Assembly: GCA_013336525.1 (NCBI GenBank)
Contig: JAAXTM010000002.1
Coordinates: forward strand, 124,001-188,000
Source: Geobacteraceae bacterium
GTDB taxonomy: Bacteria > Desulfobacterota > Desulfuromonadia > Geobacterales > Pseudopelobacteraceae
Direction of reading: 5' to 3'
DNA: 64,000 nucleotides
Under the pieces are notes generated by a model. It was given only the letters and a program-made list of their open reading frames with translations, ran no database searches and was not told where the DNA came from. The translations under genes and the position numbers were made by a program. Position 1 is the stretch's first letter. The number at the start of each line of letters is the position of its first letter. Below, piece by piece: positions 25,691 through 35,171 of this stretch.

Positions 25691-26038
25691 CTACTTCCCT
25701 GTGAAAAACCCTCTGATATCCCGCCCCATCTGCTTGAACGCGTCACCGGTTTTTTTACCTGTGTCCCGAAACCACCCACCAGTTGACTGGCCAGCTTTCT
25801 TTGCCTCTTTCCCCGTTTCTTTTCCCACTTCCTTAAACCCTTGCCCAACCTCCTTACCACCTTCCTTAAAGGTTTTACCAATCTCTTTGCCACCCTCTTT
25901 GAAGGCTTGACCCGTTTCCTTGCCCGCCTTCTTGAAAGCTTGGCCGACCTCTATACCTTTTTCCTTGATTGATGTGTCTGCCAGCACCTGGGTAACAAGC
26001 AACATAGACATGACAACGCCCATCAGCATTTTTTGCAT
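25691..26038 (-). CDS. Exported protein of seven 11-residue repeats
   Basis: A 115-residue protein with a signal peptide (residues 1-20, ending LVTQVLA) and then seven full 11-residue repeats at residues 31-107 with a partial eighth. The unit is (V/T/I)-G-Q-x-F-K-E-x-G-K-E; Gly at positions 2 and 9, Phe or Ala at 5 and Lys at 6 and 10 are nearly invariant. Eleven-residue periodic, Lys/Glu-rich repeats form 11/3 amphipathic helices in LEA proteins and synucleins, which bind membranes or protect proteins. The family here is not known to me. GGAGG precedes the ATG. Confidence 0.8.
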   Translation of the reverse strand: MQKMLMGVVMSMLLVTQVLADTSIKEKGIEVGQAFKKAGKETGQAFKEGGKEIGKTFKEGGKEVGQGFKEVGKETGKEAKKAGQSTGGWFRDTGKKTGDAFKQMGRDIRGFFTGK

Positions 26039-26299
26039 CAAAGCCTCCTTAAAACTCTCCAGCACAACAAGTGACTCGGCGTTATGTTTGAAAACATTAG
26101 GACCATCCATGAGAAGTTTTGTCAAGGAGGAAACGATAGTTCATCTCACTCCTAATTTTACATGTTTTGTTTTGTCCCGTCATGAGCCAAAAAACACGGA
26201 CAAAACCGATTTCTACTTACTAAAAACAAAACTGCCTTGCAGAGTTGCCGCTATATCATGTATCTTGGCTAGCTGAATCCCTCCTGGAAAGGATAACCC

Positions 26300-27679
26300 A
26301 TGCTTGATGCACATCTGATAAAAGAGCTTACCGCAATCGTCGGCTCTGACAATATTACTACTAGCAAACAGGACATGATCTGTTACGGCTATGACGCCAC
26401 GCAGATGGAGTTTCTGCCCGATGTGGTTGTTCACCCTGCCAATGCCGAAGAGGTCTCTGACGTCCTTAAATTGGCAAACAGCAAAGGTTTCCCGGTTTTT
26501 CCGCGCGGCGCCGGAAGTGGATTTACCGGAGGCGCTCTCCCCAAGGGGGGCGGGGTCGTTCTGGTCACCACACGCATGAACCGTATTCTGCGGATTGATA
26601 CCGAAAACCTGATTGCCGAGGTTGAACCTGGCGTCGTGACTGAGCAGTTCCAGATAGCCGTTGAAAAGCTCGGCTTCTTCTATCCACCCGATCCCGCTTC
26701 GCTCAAGTTTTCAACACTCGGCGGCAATGTCGCCGAAAACGCGGGGGGACCTCGTTGCGTCAAGTACGGCGTCACCAGGGACTTCGTCATGGGTCTTGAA
26801 ATCGTGCTGCCGACAGGAGAGATTATCCGCACCGGCGGTGAAACATACAAAGCCGTGGTCGGCTACGACATGACCCGCCTGCTCTGCGGCAGTGAGGGCA
26901 CACTGGGAGTGATCACCAAGATCATCTTCAAGATCCTGCCGTTTCCCGATGCAAAGAAAACCATGCTGACGATTTTCGATTCTATCGACGGCGCTGCCAA
27001 GGCGGTCTCAACAATTATCGGCAACAAAATAATCCCGACCACGCTTGAATTCATGGATTATGCCACTCTGCAATGTGTCGAGCGACGCTTTAACCTGGGA
27101 ATCCCGGCAGAAGGCAGGGCTGTACTGCTGATAGAGGTGGATGGCGACCGCGATCTGATCGAGAAGCAGGCGGCGAACATTCATGAGTTGATCAAACCGC
27201 TGGGACTCGTGCAGTTCCGGGCAGCCAAAGATGCTGCCGAATCGGAAGAGCTTTGGCGGGTACGGCGACTGGTTTCGCCATCACTCCGGGATATCAACCC
27301 GACAAAGTACAATGAAGATGTTGTCGTGCCGCGCAGCAAAGTGCCGGACATCATCCGCACCATTGAGAAAATCCAGGCAAAGTATGATATACCTATTGTT
27401 AACTTCGGCCACGCCGGCGACGGCAATATCCATGTTAATATAATGGTCGACAAAGCCGTTCCCGGCATGGATGAAAAGGCGCACGAAGCTATTCGCGATG
27501 TATTCCAGGCTGCTCTGGATCTGAACGGCACCATGTCTGGTGAACATGGGGTTGGACTTTCAAAAGCCCCTTACATCGAACTGGAATTATCACCCCATCA
27601 GATCGCCGCCATGAAAGCAATTAAAGCTGCTCTTGACCCAAATAACATATTGAATCCAGGTAAAATGTTCCCCTGGTAG
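26300..27679 (+). CDS. glcD: FAD-linked oxidase, GlcD/D-lactate dehydrogenase type
   Basis: A 459-residue flavoprotein that oxidises a 2-hydroxy acid such as glycolate or D-lactate. The FAD-binding PCMH domain has FPRGAGSGFTGGALPKGGGVVL near residue 66, STLGGNVAENAGGPRCVKYG near residue 137 and CGSEGTLGVITKI near residue 195. The C-terminal domain has NFGHAGDGNIHVN near residue 371 and SGEHGVGLSK near residue 413, which bind the substrate and flavin. No Fe-S partner gene is adjacent, so the electron acceptor is unknown. The start follows AAAGGA. A small membrane protein gene follows after 9 bases. Confidence 0.85.
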   Translation: MLDAHLIKELTAIVGSDNITTSKQDMICYGYDATQMEFLPDVVVHPANAEEVSDVLKLANSKGFPVFPRGAGSGFTGGALPKGGGVVLVTTRMNRILRIDTENLIAEVEPGVVTEQFQIAVEKLGFFYPPDPASLKFSTLGGNVAENAGGPRCVKYGVTRDFVMGLEIVLPTGEIIRTGGETYKAVVGYDMTRLLCGSEGTLGVITKIIFKILPFPDAKKTMLTIFDSIDGAAKAVSTIIGNKIIPTTLEFMDYATLQCVERRFNLGIPAEGRAVLLIEVDGDRDLIEKQAANIHELIKPLGLVQFRAAKDAAESEELWRVRRLVSPSLRDINPTKYNEDVVVPRSKVPDIIRTIEKIQAKYDIPIVNFGHAGDGNIHVNIMVDKAVPGMDEKAHEAIRDVFQAALDLNGTMSGEHGVGLSKAPYIELELSPHQIAAMKAIKAALDPNNILNPGKMFPW

Positions 27680-27688
27680 GAGAATCAG

Positions 27689-27997
27689 ATGACACATGAT
27701 CAGCAAAACGAGATTCAAAAGGCTTCGCTCATAGGACGTATTCTGTCAATGGAAGCTTTTTTACTTTTGATGGGTATCGCCTCGCTTACATACGGAATTA
27801 TCAACGATATGACTATGAGTATCTTCTGGGGGTGTGTCATCATTCCGGGCGTATTTATACTTCATCACGTCCGCAAGACCAACTGGACAAAGCATTGGCA
27901 GGAGATGGAAGCCGAGCATAAATCACTTGAAGAGCGTGAAGCCGCGCGAAGAAGTGCTGCGGATGTGGCACGAAAGGCTGATGATGATGGGAAATAA
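27689..27997 (+). CDS. Small two-helix membrane protein
   Basis: A 102-residue hypothetical protein with two hydrophobic helices (residues about 20-38 and 43-59) and a C-terminal cytoplasmic coiled tail rich in Glu, Arg and Ala. There is no signal-peptide-like cleavage site. It begins with GGAG and overlaps the start of maf, so it sits in a glcD - membrane protein - maf - yggS transcript. I do not recognise the family. Confidence 0.7.
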   Translation: MTHDQQNEIQKASLIGRILSMEAFLLLMGIASLTYGIINDMTMSIFWGCVIIPGVFILHHVRKTNWTKHWQEMEAEHKSLEEREAARRSAADVARKADDDGK

Positions 27998-28571
27998 CCA
28001 TGGCACCATAATTCTGGCATCGGCCTCACCCCGACGCACCGAACTAATGGCACTCGCCGGTATTGAATTCAGTGTTGTTCCTGCGGATATCTGTGAAGAC
28101 GTCCTGCCGGGTGAGGTGCCTGCCGATCATGTCATGAGGCTTTCACGCGAAAAGGCCGACGCAGTTGCAGCAAAAACTGATGGACGCTTCTTTATCGGGG
28201 CCGACACGATTGTTGTACTGGATGGTGCCATCCTCGGCAAACCGGTCGACGCAGCAGATGCACAGAGGATGTTATACGGCCTCTCCGGCAGGGATCACGA
28301 GGTCATTACCGGTTTCACCGTTTTTGACAAGATCAGCGGCGTCCACATCAGTCGTAGCGTCTGCACGGAGGTGACTTTCAAAAAGCTCGAAGGAAAAGAG
28401 ATCGATGCGTATATCGCCACAGGCTGCCCGATGGATAAGGCCGGTGCTTATGCCATTCAGGGGGGAGCGGTACATTTTGTCCGCTCGATCAACGGTTCAT
28501 ACACTAATGTGATCGGCCTGCCGATGACGGAACTGTATGAAGTCCTGCAGACCATGCAGGCCGTAGATTAG
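27984..28571 (+). CDS. maf: Maf family nucleotide pyrophosphatase
   Basis: Hydrolyses non-canonical or pyrimidine nucleoside triphosphates to monophosphates as a house-cleaning enzyme. It has 195 residues. ILASASPRRTELM near residue 9 is the nucleotide site, GADTIVVLD near residue 71 has the metal Asp, SGRDHEVITG near residue 99 is conserved, and YAIQGGA near residue 152 closes the fold. Three adjacent in-frame ATG codons (27981, 27984, 27987) are possible starts; the middle one has the best distance to AAAGG. The first codons overlap the preceding gene. Confidence 0.9.
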   Translation: MMGNNHGTIILASASPRRTELMALAGIEFSVVPADICEDVLPGEVPADHVMRLSREKADAVAAKTDGRFFIGADTIVVLDGAILGKPVDAADAQRMLYGLSGRDHEVITGFTVFDKISGVHISRSVCTEVTFKKLEGKEIDAYIATGCPMDKAGAYAIQGGAVHFVRSINGSYTNVIGLPMTELYEVLQTMQAVD

Positions 28572-28581
28572 TGACCAGCCG

Positions 28582-29265
28582 ATGACGATCTCCGCCAATC
28601 TTGCCACGATAAACGAGCGCATCCGTGCCGCGGCGGAAAAATCAGGTCGTGACCCTTCTTCTGTACGTCTGGTTGCGGTGTCAAAGACCCGCCCGGCGAA
28701 AGATATCATTGCCGCCTTCCAGGCCGGTCAAACGGTTTTCGGGGAAAATTATATACAGGAACTGGTACCGAAGCTGGCGGAGGTGCCAGGATCTGTTCAA
28801 TGGCATTTTATCGGCCATCTGCAGAGCAATAAAGTAAAATACATAGCCGGTCAGGTGGAGGTGATCCACTCTGTTGACCGTATTTCTCTGGCGCAAGAGA
28901 TCGATCGGCAGTGGGGTAAACTCGGCAAGGTTTGCGATGTGTTGATACAGGTAAATATTTCCGGTGAAGTCACCAAATCAGGGACAACTGAAGCGGGGGC
29001 TATTCAACTGGTGCGGGAATGCGCTCTTCTCCCTAACATCAAAGTCAAGGGGTTAATGACGATGCCCCCTTTTTTTGATGACCCTGATGCTGCGCGTCCC
29101 TATTTTGCAGAGCTTAGGCGGTTATCGGAAGCAATTACGACACAACAGATTGCAGGCGTTGATATGGCGGAACTTTCCATGGGGATGTCTGGCGATTTTG
29201 AAGCTGCGATTCAGGAAGGTGCTACACTGGTAAGGGTCGGCACGGCGATCTTCGGGGAGCGCTGA
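28582..29265 (+). CDS. yggS: YggS/PLPBP family PLP-binding protein
   Basis: PLP homeostasis protein with the fold type III barrel, 227 residues. LVAVSKTRP near residue 32 carries the PLP lysine, FGENYIQEL near residue 53 and WHFIGHLQSNKVKYI near residue 73 are family signatures, and LSMGMSGDFEAAI with VRVGTAIFG form the phosphate cup at the end. It keeps free PLP low and affects amino acid pools. It begins 10 bases after maf and ends 2 bases before the convergent mqnB gene. Confidence 0.92.
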   Translation: MTISANLATINERIRAAAEKSGRDPSSVRLVAVSKTRPAKDIIAAFQAGQTVFGENYIQELVPKLAEVPGSVQWHFIGHLQSNKVKYIAGQVEVIHSVDRISLAQEIDRQWGKLGKVCDVLIQVNISGEVTKSGTTEAGAIQLVRECALLPNIKVKGLMTMPPFFDDPDAARPYFAELRRLSEAITTQQIAGVDMAELSMGMSGDFEAAIQEGATLVRVGTAIFGER

Positions 29266-29267
29266 CA

Positions 29268-30032
29268 CTAAAGTTCAGGGGTCGCCTTCGTAATCGGTGC
29301 CGTATCCGGACGGTCCATCTCCTCAATATATTTCAGCACAAAACGCTGGGCAGCTCCAACGGCCCGCGGTATATCCCACTTTTTCATATTACGCTCTTCC
29401 ACCTGATTACTGATCCCACGAATTTCAAGGCAGTCGACACCGCAGCGCAAACAGACCTGCGCCACTGCAGCCCCCTCCATGTTTTCAACAAGAGCATTCC
29501 AACGATCAGACATAGCAGCACCATACTGGCGGGTACCGCTGCATGTAGACACCGTAGCAAAGCGGCCACGCATAAGAAAGACACCATAATAATCCGCCAG
29601 CTGCATAGCCTTTTCCGAGGCGTGCCGGGAAAGCGGCAACAGGTTATAACAGCGCATCCCCCCCTGTTCTACGGATGGAATGTTCATATAACGGAGATCT
29701 TTCCAGCCTTCCAAAACAACCACACCTTCATCTGCAAGAACCTCCTCGCTGGCGACAACCAGATTGCCGACTACAAGGCCGCTGCCGATGTAGGCTCCTG
29801 CGCAGCCGGTATTAATCACGAGTTGCGGCTGATAGCGATCAATCATGACGGCAGTCGCTGCCGCCGCATTGGCCTTCCCGACCCCTCCGACACAGACAAC
29901 AAGCCGCAGATTGCCTATAGTTCCTTCAACATATTCAAAACCACCTGATTTTACCCGGCCGGAATGTTCCAGAGCATTTTCCAGCAGTTCAGTTTCCTGC
30001 GGTACCGCTGCGATAACAACAATTGGTTTCAT
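29268..30032 (-). CDS. mqnB: Futalosine hydrolase
   Basis: Splits futalosine (or aminodeoxyfutalosine) into dehypoxanthine futalosine and hypoxanthine or adenine in menaquinone synthesis. It has 254 residues with the nucleosidase fold. Visible: VIAAVPQETELL at the start, INTGCAGAY near residue 73, VENMEGAAVAQVC near residue 185 (MEGAA matches the futalosine subgroup), and EIRGISNQVEERNMKKWDI near residue 203, a signature of MqnB. The ATG overlaps the upstream stop by one base. It is the last gene of the engB-folE2-DUF2064-mqnB operon. Confidence 0.88.
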   Translation of the reverse strand: MKPIVVIAAVPQETELLENALEHSGRVKSGGFEYVEGTIGNLRLVVCVGGVGKANAAAATAVMIDRYQPQLVINTGCAGAYIGSGLVVGNLVVASEEVLADEGVVVLEGWKDLRYMNIPSVEQGGMRCYNLLPLSRHASEKAMQLADYYGVFLMRGRFATVSTCSGTRQYGAAMSDRWNALVENMEGAAVAQVCLRCGVDCLEIRGISNQVEERNMKKWDIPRAVGAAQRFVLKYIEEMDRPDTAPITKATPEL

Positions 30033-30661
30033 CAATTTTCCCCTGACACCATCAATTGATTTCGTTCCTGAAATGCGTGCAGATCTTCAATGGTATCAAT
30101 ATCCTGCCATTCAGGCAGGAGGGTCGTTTTCAGTCCCAAGCCCTGTGCCGCAGCCAAACTTTGTTCAAGCACATCAGCCGTACTCCATGATATGTCGGCA
30201 AAAAGCTGCGGCCAGACCTCCCGCAATCCGAGAAGATAATAGCCGCCATCCAGGCTCGGGCCAAATACGGCATCACTCTGCAGCAACGCCAGCAATTGAT
30301 ATGCGTCCCGAATGTAAGTTAGCGGCAGGTCAGGGGCGTCACTGCCGATAATGCAGCAAATCTCACAGCCATCCGCAAACATCTTTTCAAACGCAGCCTG
30401 CATCCGCTGCCCCAGGTTCCCGGCAACCTGACAGCGGGAGTTGCACCGATACCGTTCAGCCAATAGCGGGAGAGTTTTTTCTTCACATGCCCAAAAAACA
30501 ACGGTCTCGACATCACTCAGCTGCAGGGAGTTCTTCAACGTATCCCGCAGCATGAGTTCATATAGCTCTGCAGCGGCCTGATCGCCAACGGCGGCTGCGA
30601 GCCTTGTTTTTACAGCTCCTGGAAGCGGCTCACGGGCAAAGACAATCAGCCCCTTTTTCAT
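30032..30661 (-). CDS. DUF2064 / TIGR04282-like glycosyltransferase
   Basis: A 209-residue protein of the DUF2064 (rSAM/selenodomain-associated transferase 1) family with a nucleotide-diphospho-sugar transferase fold. GLIVFAREPLPGAVKTRLA at the start, GNLGQRMQAAFEKMF near residue 84 and IIGSDAPDLPLTYI near residue 101 (metal Asp) are family marks, with DGGYYLLGL near residue 140. Reported members take part in arsenosugar or related transferase steps; the role here is unknown. It overlaps folE2 by 4 bases and mqnB by 1. Confidence 0.85.
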   Translation of the reverse strand: MKKGLIVFAREPLPGAVKTRLAAAVGDQAAAELYELMLRDTLKNSLQLSDVETVVFWACEEKTLPLLAERYRCNSRCQVAGNLGQRMQAAFEKMFADGCEICCIIGSDAPDLPLTYIRDAYQLLALLQSDAVFGPSLDGGYYLLGLREVWPQLFADISWSTADVLEQSLAAAQGLGLKTTLLPEWQDIDTIEDLHAFQERNQLMVSGEN

Positions 30662-31464
30662 CGTCGATCCAGCTCCACCGCCGCGTACGCTGAATGGTTG
30701 TGAATCGACTCAAAATTCTCAGCCTCGACCGAAAACCAGGTGATATTATCAAGCGCCGCCAGGCGAGAATGGGCCTCACGCACCATATCCTCTACAAAAC
30801 GGGGGTTTTCGTAAGCCTGTTCTGTAACAAACTTCTCGTCGGCACGTTTGAGCAGTGAATAGAGCGGACTGGAGCCGCACTGTTCGATCAGTTCTACCAG
30901 ATCCTCAATCCAGATGAAATCGCGGTAGCGAACACGCACAGTCATGATGCTCCGCTGGTTATGGGCACCGAAACGGGACAGCTCACGGCTGCAGGGGCAG
31001 AGTGAAGTAAGCGGCACCTTGATACCAAGTACAAAATCAAGGTCCTCCGTCATGGAAGCGTTGAACTCACAGGTATATTCCATCAGGCTCTTGGCACCGG
31101 AAACCGGCGCGGCCTTGTCGATAAAATAAGGGAACTGGATCTCGAGGTGGGCGCTGTCCGAGCCGAGCTTTGACTTCATCTCTTCCAGGATCGTCTCCAT
31201 CTTATCGAGAGCTATCTGCTCGCGATACTTGTTGAGAATCTCCACAAAGCGGCTCATGTGGGTACCCTTGAAATGATGCGGCAGGTCAACGTACATGTTG
31301 ATCTTGGCCACCGTATTCTGCAGAGTGCGGTTTTTGTCCATCACAACGATTGGGTAAGTAATATCCTTTACTCCAACTTTGGCTATCGGGATGCGGCGGG
31401 TGTCCGGGCGTTTTTGCATGTCCGGCATGGGTGACTGAATGGACGATGTGGATGTCTTTTTCAT
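30658..31464 (-). CDS. folE2: GTP cyclohydrolase FolE2 (type IB)
   Basis: Converts GTP to 7,8-dihydroneopterin triphosphate for folate and queuosine. It has 268 residues. Type IB marks are visible: a central [23 protein letters not shown] near residue 150 with the zinc Cys, and [16 protein letters not shown] with the later [11 protein letters not shown] tail. Type IB enzymes can use metals other than zinc, helpful when zinc is scarce. It overlaps both neighbours by 4 bases (ATGA type). With folK at 12794 it covers two folate steps in the window. Confidence 0.92.
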   Translation of the reverse strand: MKKTSTSSIQSPMPDMQKRPDTRRIPIAKVGVKDITYPIVVMDKNRTLQNTVAKINMYVDLPHHFKGTHMSRFVEILNKYREQIALDKMETILEEMKSKLGSDSAHLEIQFPYFIDKAAPVSGAKSLMEYTCEFNASMTEDLDFVLGIKVPLTSLCPCSRELSRFGAHNQRSIMTVRVRYRDFIWIEDLVELIEQCGSSPLYSLLKRADEKFVTEQAYENPRFVEDMVREAHSRLAALDNITWFSVEAENFESIHNHSAYAAVELDRR

Positions 31465-32069
31465 AATTTGATTTCCGGCTTCAGATTGACTTCTAACACT
31501 TTTCCGATCTCGTCCCAGATACCGTCACGCCCCTCTTTGGAAAGCGCCGAAAAAGGGAGCATCATTCCCTTGTCGCGTTTGATTGCAGCGGCGATGATCC
31601 CCTTCTGCTTGGCCTGTTCGTTTTTCGACAGTTTGTCGCACTTGGTAACGACTAAAATTGGCGGGATATTGTACATTTCCAGCCAGCGCAGCATCTGCAG
31701 GTCGCCCTCAGAGGGCACCCGGCGAATATCAAGTATCAGTACTACTGCTTTAAGCGACTCACGAATGGACAGGTACGATTCGATCATTGGTCCCCACTGT
31801 TTACGCAGCGCCGGTGGGGCTTTGGCGTAACCGTAACCGGGCAGGTCAACCAGGGTCAGTATACCGTTGATATCAAAGAAATTAATCAACTGTGTCCTGC
31901 CAGGGGTTGAGCTGGTTCGCACTAACCCCTTACGCCCTGCCAGCACATTAATCAGCGAAGATTTACCAACGTTGGAACGCCCTACAAAGGCCACTTCCGG
32001 TAGTCCCGGCGGTGGATAATCTTTGGGTTTTGCGGCGCTTTTTATGAAATCAGCCTGAAATACATTCAT
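31461..32069 (-). CDS. engB: Ribosome biogenesis GTPase YsxC/EngB
   Basis: Essential GTPase that assists 50S subunit assembly, 202 residues. G1 GRSNVGKSS near residue 31, G3 [11 protein letters not shown] near residue 77, G4 VTKCDK near residue 145 and G5-like FSALSKEG near residue 174 are all present. The ATG at 32069 has GGAGAG seven bases upstream; an 18-residue longer frame upstream lacks such a site. It is the first gene of the four-gene overlapping operon running to mqnB. Confidence 0.93.
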   Translation of the reverse strand: MNVFQADFIKSAAKPKDYPPPGLPEVAFVGRSNVGKSSLINVLAGRKGLVRTSSTPGRTQLINFFDINGILTLVDLPGYGYAKAPPALRKQWGPMIESYLSIRESLKAVVLILDIRRVPSEGDLQMLRWLEMYNIPPILVVTKCDKLSKNEQAKQKGIIAAAIKRDKGMMLPFSALSKEGRDGIWDEIGKVLEVNLKPEIKL

Positions 32070-32286
32070 GATTAAGCTCTCCTTGGAACTGGCATTATAG
32101 TGTTCTGGACCCTTTAGATTCAAGCGCTTAATTCTTATCGGGCATTTTTCATAATATTTTCAAAACCGCGTGGAGTTTATTGCAGTTATATGGTATATAG
32201 ACAATGCTATTATTTTATAACAGAGTTCATTAAAGCGACACTTTACGGGCACTACGGCCCTATCACGTACATGGGAGGAGTCAAAC

Positions 32287-32709
32287 ATGGAAAGCGTAAA
32301 TGCAAAAGACCGTCATGGCCACACCCCGCTGATAAGTGCTTCCAAAGAGGGACTCAAAGACTTTGTCCAGGATCTTCTACATCGTGGTGCCGACATTACC
32401 GCAGGCAGCGAAAAAGGCAAAACAGCTCTCCACTATGCTGCAGCCAACGGGCACACCGAAATTGCCAAAATGTTAATCGAAAAAGGGGCAGATATAGATG
32501 CCCGAGACCGTGAAGGGCACACACCACTAATGCTGGCAGCTATTTACGGTTGCAACAAAACGGTACAGGCGCTGCTGGATGGTGGTGCAAATCCAGCTAT
32601 TAAAACTCCAGCCGGTAATACCGCCAGCCTGTACGCCGAGAATAACTGCCATCCACTGGCGTCTGCTCTGTTAAAAAAGGCCGAACGCTCTAAAGTTGGC
32701 CACGCCTGA
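32287..32709 (+). CDS. Ankyrin repeat protein
   Basis: A 140-residue cytoplasmic protein made of about four ankyrin repeats: DRHGHTPLISASKEGLKD, SEKGKTALHYAAANGHTE, DREGHTPLMLAAIYGCNK, then a final capping unit TPAGNTASLYAENNCHP. There is no signal peptide. It has a strong GGGAGG site and stands alone before a bidirectional terminator. Ankyrin proteins mediate protein binding; the partner is unknown. Confidence 0.87.
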   Translation: MESVNAKDRHGHTPLISASKEGLKDFVQDLLHRGADITAGSEKGKTALHYAAANGHTEIAKMLIEKGADIDARDREGHTPLMLAAIYGCNKTVQALLDGGANPAIKTPAGNTASLYAENNCHPLASALLKKAERSKVGHA

Positions 32710-32738
32710 AAAGGCTGATGAATTGAACAAATATTGAA

Positions 32739-32781
32739 AAATAAGCCGACGAGAATATGTATTCCGCCGGCTTATTTTTTT
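32739..32781. terminator. Bidirectional terminator between ankyrin gene and panD
   Basis: AAATAAGCCG (32739-32748) pairs with CGGCTTATT (32768-32776), with a bulged inner stem and a T run to 32781 on the plus strand; the minus strand shows TTATTTTTC. It serves the convergent ankyrin and panD genes. Confidence 0.8.
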
Positions 32782-32831
32782 AGGGAATAGAGAATTCCAG
32801 CCCCGATAAGCGTTATAAATACGTTAGCTTA

Positions 32832-33227
32832 CTAATGTACACACTTCAGCTTTGCCTGTCCGGCATCTTCCTTCCGAGTTGGCAGCATACAGTTCTTTTC
32901 GTCAACAAAGACCAGCTTTGGCTCATATTTAATCGCTTCAGCATTTTCCATATTGACGAAACTGGCGATAATAACGAGATCTTTAGGTGCCATCAGACGA
33001 GCTGCAGCTCCGTTAAGACATATTACCCCTGAACCGCGTTCACCTTCAATTGCATAAGTTTCCAGGCGGTTGCCATTCGTTACATTCCAGACCGCAACTT
33101 TTTCGTAGGAAACAATATCAGCGGCATCCATCAGATCTCGATCGATTGTAACGCTCCCTTCGTAGTGCAGGTCAGCTCCGGTAACAGTGGCCCGGTGGAT
33201 TTTGCTCTTCAACATAATTCTCTGCAT
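32832..33227 (-). CDS. panD: Aspartate 1-decarboxylase
   Basis: Makes beta-alanine for pantothenate from L-aspartate with a pyruvoyl group formed by self-cleavage. It has 131 residues. The cleavage site EGSVTID places Gly24-Ser25 exactly as in known PanD. The substrate site around [14 protein letters not shown], the YEKVAVWN strand, and [17 protein letters not shown] are conserved. It begins 2 bases after the panC stop, so it closes panB-panC-panD, with a terminator beyond it. Confidence 0.95.
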   Translation of the reverse strand: MQRIMLKSKIHRATVTGADLHYEGSVTIDRDLMDAADIVSYEKVAVWNVTNGNRLETYAIEGERGSGVICLNGAAARLMAPKDLVIIASFVNMENAEAIKYEPKLVFVDEKNCMLPTRKEDAGQAKLKCVH

Positions 33228-33229
33228 GG

Positions 33230-34081
33230 TTATAACTCCTCTCCAAGTACGGTATTATCGATCAGTCTTGTTTGTCCTATTTTTACCGCCAATGCCAGCA
33301 GGGTATTGCTGTCGGCGACTTCCAACCCTTGTAATGTCGCTCCATCACGGAACTCCACATAGTCAATTACAGCAGTGGATTCCTGCTCAATGAGCGCACG
33401 TGTTTCCTTCTCCAGAACATCTATTGAACGCTCGCCGGATGCAAACAGCTCGCGCGCCCGCTTGATGGCACGGGAGAGGCTGAGTGCACTCTGCCGCTCA
33501 GCCGGCGACAGGTAGGCATTTCGCGAACTCATTGCCAAGCCATCCGCCTCGCGCACAATCGGCATGCCGACGATTTCAACCGGCAGGTTCAGATCCACTG
33601 TCATACGGCGGATAACTGCAAGCTGCTGAAAATCCTTGCAACCAAAGAGCGCCACATCAGGGCGAACAATATTGAACAGTTTTGTAACAACTGTTGCCAC
33701 GCCATCAAAATGACCCGGGCGACTGGCGCCACAGAGCGGCAGGGCAATTTCCCGCACGGAAACTCCGGTCTGAAACCCTTCAGGATACATTTCCGTAGCG
33801 GTAGGAATAAAGACGATGTCGACACCACAAGCTTCGGCCAGCTGAAAATCACGCTCCATGTCCCTTGGATAGCTGTCCAGATCTTCATTTTTCCCGAACT
33901 GGATCGGGTTAACAAATATTGAGAGAACCAGCACGTCTCCCCGTTTGCGCCCCTCCCGCAATAAGGAGGCATGCCCCTCATGCAGAAAACCCATGGTGGG
34001 AACAAAGGCGATGCGCCTCCCTTCCCGTTCGGGAGCAATAGCAAGCGCCTGCATATGTATGATACTGTTTATTATTTTCAT
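33230..34081 (-). CDS. panC: Pantothenate synthetase (pantoate-beta-alanine ligase)
   Basis: Joins pantoate and beta-alanine with ATP. It has 283 residues. [16 protein letters not shown] near residue 24 holds the His-x-Gly-His motif, [19 protein letters not shown] near residue 57 binds pantoate, and MSSRNAYLS near residue 180 is the second nucleotide motif. The ATG at 34081 has GAGGA upstream; an extra 21 residues in frame have no support. It lies 7 bases after panB and 2 before panD. Confidence 0.95.
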   Translation of the reverse strand: MKIINSIIHMQALAIAPEREGRRIAFVPTMGFLHEGHASLLREGRKRGDVLVLSIFVNPIQFGKNEDLDSYPRDMERDFQLAEACGVDIVFIPTATEMYPEGFQTGVSVREIALPLCGASRPGHFDGVATVVTKLFNIVRPDVALFGCKDFQQLAVIRRMTVDLNLPVEIVGMPIVREADGLAMSSRNAYLSPAERQSALSLSRAIKRARELFASGERSIDVLEKETRALIEQESTAVIDYVEFRDGATLQGLEVADSNTLLALAVKIGQTRLIDNTVLGEEL

Positions 34082-34088
34082 CTTGTCC

Positions 34089-34889
34089 TCAGGAAAAAGA
34101 ATGTTCTTCTGTCGGGAATTCTCCGCTCCTGACCTCTGCAACATACTGCTCTACTGCAGCAGAAATTAGCGGTGCAAGATCGGCATAGCGCTTGACAAAC
34201 TTGGGAGAATATTTTTCACACAGTCCAAGAATATCGTGAATTACCAGCACCTGACCATCGCATGATGGACCGGCACCAATTCCAATAGTCGGAATAGTGA
34301 GTTCAGCGCTGATTTCTGCCGCCAGTGATGCCGGTATCCCCTCCAGCACGACAGCAAAAGCACCGGCGTGCTGTACTGCAAAGGCATCATCCATGATTCT
34401 CTCCGCCTGGTCGTTTCTCCCCTGGACCTTGTAGCCACCCATACGGTGAACAGACTGCGGCGTCAAGCCGATGTGGGCCATGACAGGAATATCAATCGAC
34501 GATACTGCCCGGATAACGTGAGCCATACTGCTGCCCCCTTCTATCTTGACCGCCTGAGCGCCCCCCTCCTTGATCATCCTGCCGCAATTTCGACAGGCAT
34601 CCTCGATGCCGGTATGATATGACATAAAAGGCATATCTGCGACTACGAGAGCCTTGGGGTCGGCACGCACAACCGCCTTGGAATGATAAAGCATCTCATC
34701 CATAGTCACCGGCAGGGTTGTGTCATGACCGGCAACAACAACACCGGCTGAATCGCCCACCAGAATGATATCGACCCCCCCGGCATCAACAAGGCGTGCA
34801 AAAGGGAAGTCATAGGCGGTAAGAACCGTAATGCGCTGTCCATTCTGCTTCATTTTCAATATGTCAGGAATTGTAGTTTTCTTTTTCAT
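34089..34889 (-). CDS. panB: 3-methyl-2-oxobutanoate hydroxymethyltransferase
   Basis: First committed pantothenate step: adds a hydroxymethyl group from methylenetetrahydrofolate to ketoisovalerate. It has 266 residues. [21 protein letters not shown] near residue 20, [19 protein letters not shown] near residue 44, [14 protein letters not shown] near residue 138 and [16 protein letters not shown] near residue 199 match the family. It has GGGGAG before the ATG. The terminator at 34931 separates it from the chemoreceptor transcript, so a promoter should lie at 34890-34930. Confidence 0.95.
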   Translation of the reverse strand: MKKKTTIPDILKMKQNGQRITVLTAYDFPFARLVDAGGVDIILVGDSAGVVVAGHDTTLPVTMDEMLYHSKAVVRADPKALVVADMPFMSYHTGIEDACRNCGRMIKEGGAQAVKIEGGSSMAHVIRAVSSIDIPVMAHIGLTPQSVHRMGGYKVQGRNDQAERIMDDAFAVQHAGAFAVVLEGIPASLAAEISAELTIPTIGIGAGPSCDGQVLVIHDILGLCEKYSPKFVKRYADLAPLISAAVEQYVAEVRSGEFPTEEHSFS

Positions 34890-34930
34890 GTGACTCCCCA
34901 GCCCTGATAAAAAGTATAGCCGCTAAAAAA

Positions 34931-34954
34931 CAAAAAACGCGCCGGAGGGCGCGT
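34931..34954 (-). terminator. Terminator between chemoreceptor unit and panB
   Basis: On the minus strand ACGCGCC (34954-34948) pairs with GGCGCGT (34943-34937) around a four-base loop, followed by TTTTTG. It is GC-rich with a T tail. Confidence 0.88.
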
Positions 34955-34986
34955 CGTGAACGGTCAGAGCGGTATAATATAATAAC

Positions 34987-35153
34987 CTATCTGCGGGGGC
35001 CACCCCTTCCGTCCCGGTTCGCTTCCGAATCCGTGCGGTATGTATTACCAATAACTGCCAACATTAGATCAACTCCCGAATGGGTAGCCGTCGTGGCAAT
35101 TTGTGAGACTATCAGAGCTGAAAATATAAATCCAGATATTTATTAATCTCCAT
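34987..35153 (-). pseudogene. Possible small secreted protein gene with a one-base frame break
   Basis: After GGAGG an ATG at 35153 starts MEINKYLDLYFQL and stops after 13 codons. The -1 frame from the same point reads ISGFIFSALIVSQIATTATH, a fine signal-peptide core, and continues through the ATG at 35064 to NTYRTDSEANRD and a GRGGPRR end, stopping at 34987. Joined, the two give a 50-60 residue secreted or membrane peptide. This may be a decayed gene, a programmed shift, or a sequencing error. A separate 25-codon frame from 35064 (with GGGAG upstream) is the alternative. Confidence 0.35.
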
Positions 35154-35171
35154 CACGTCCTCCAATCAATT

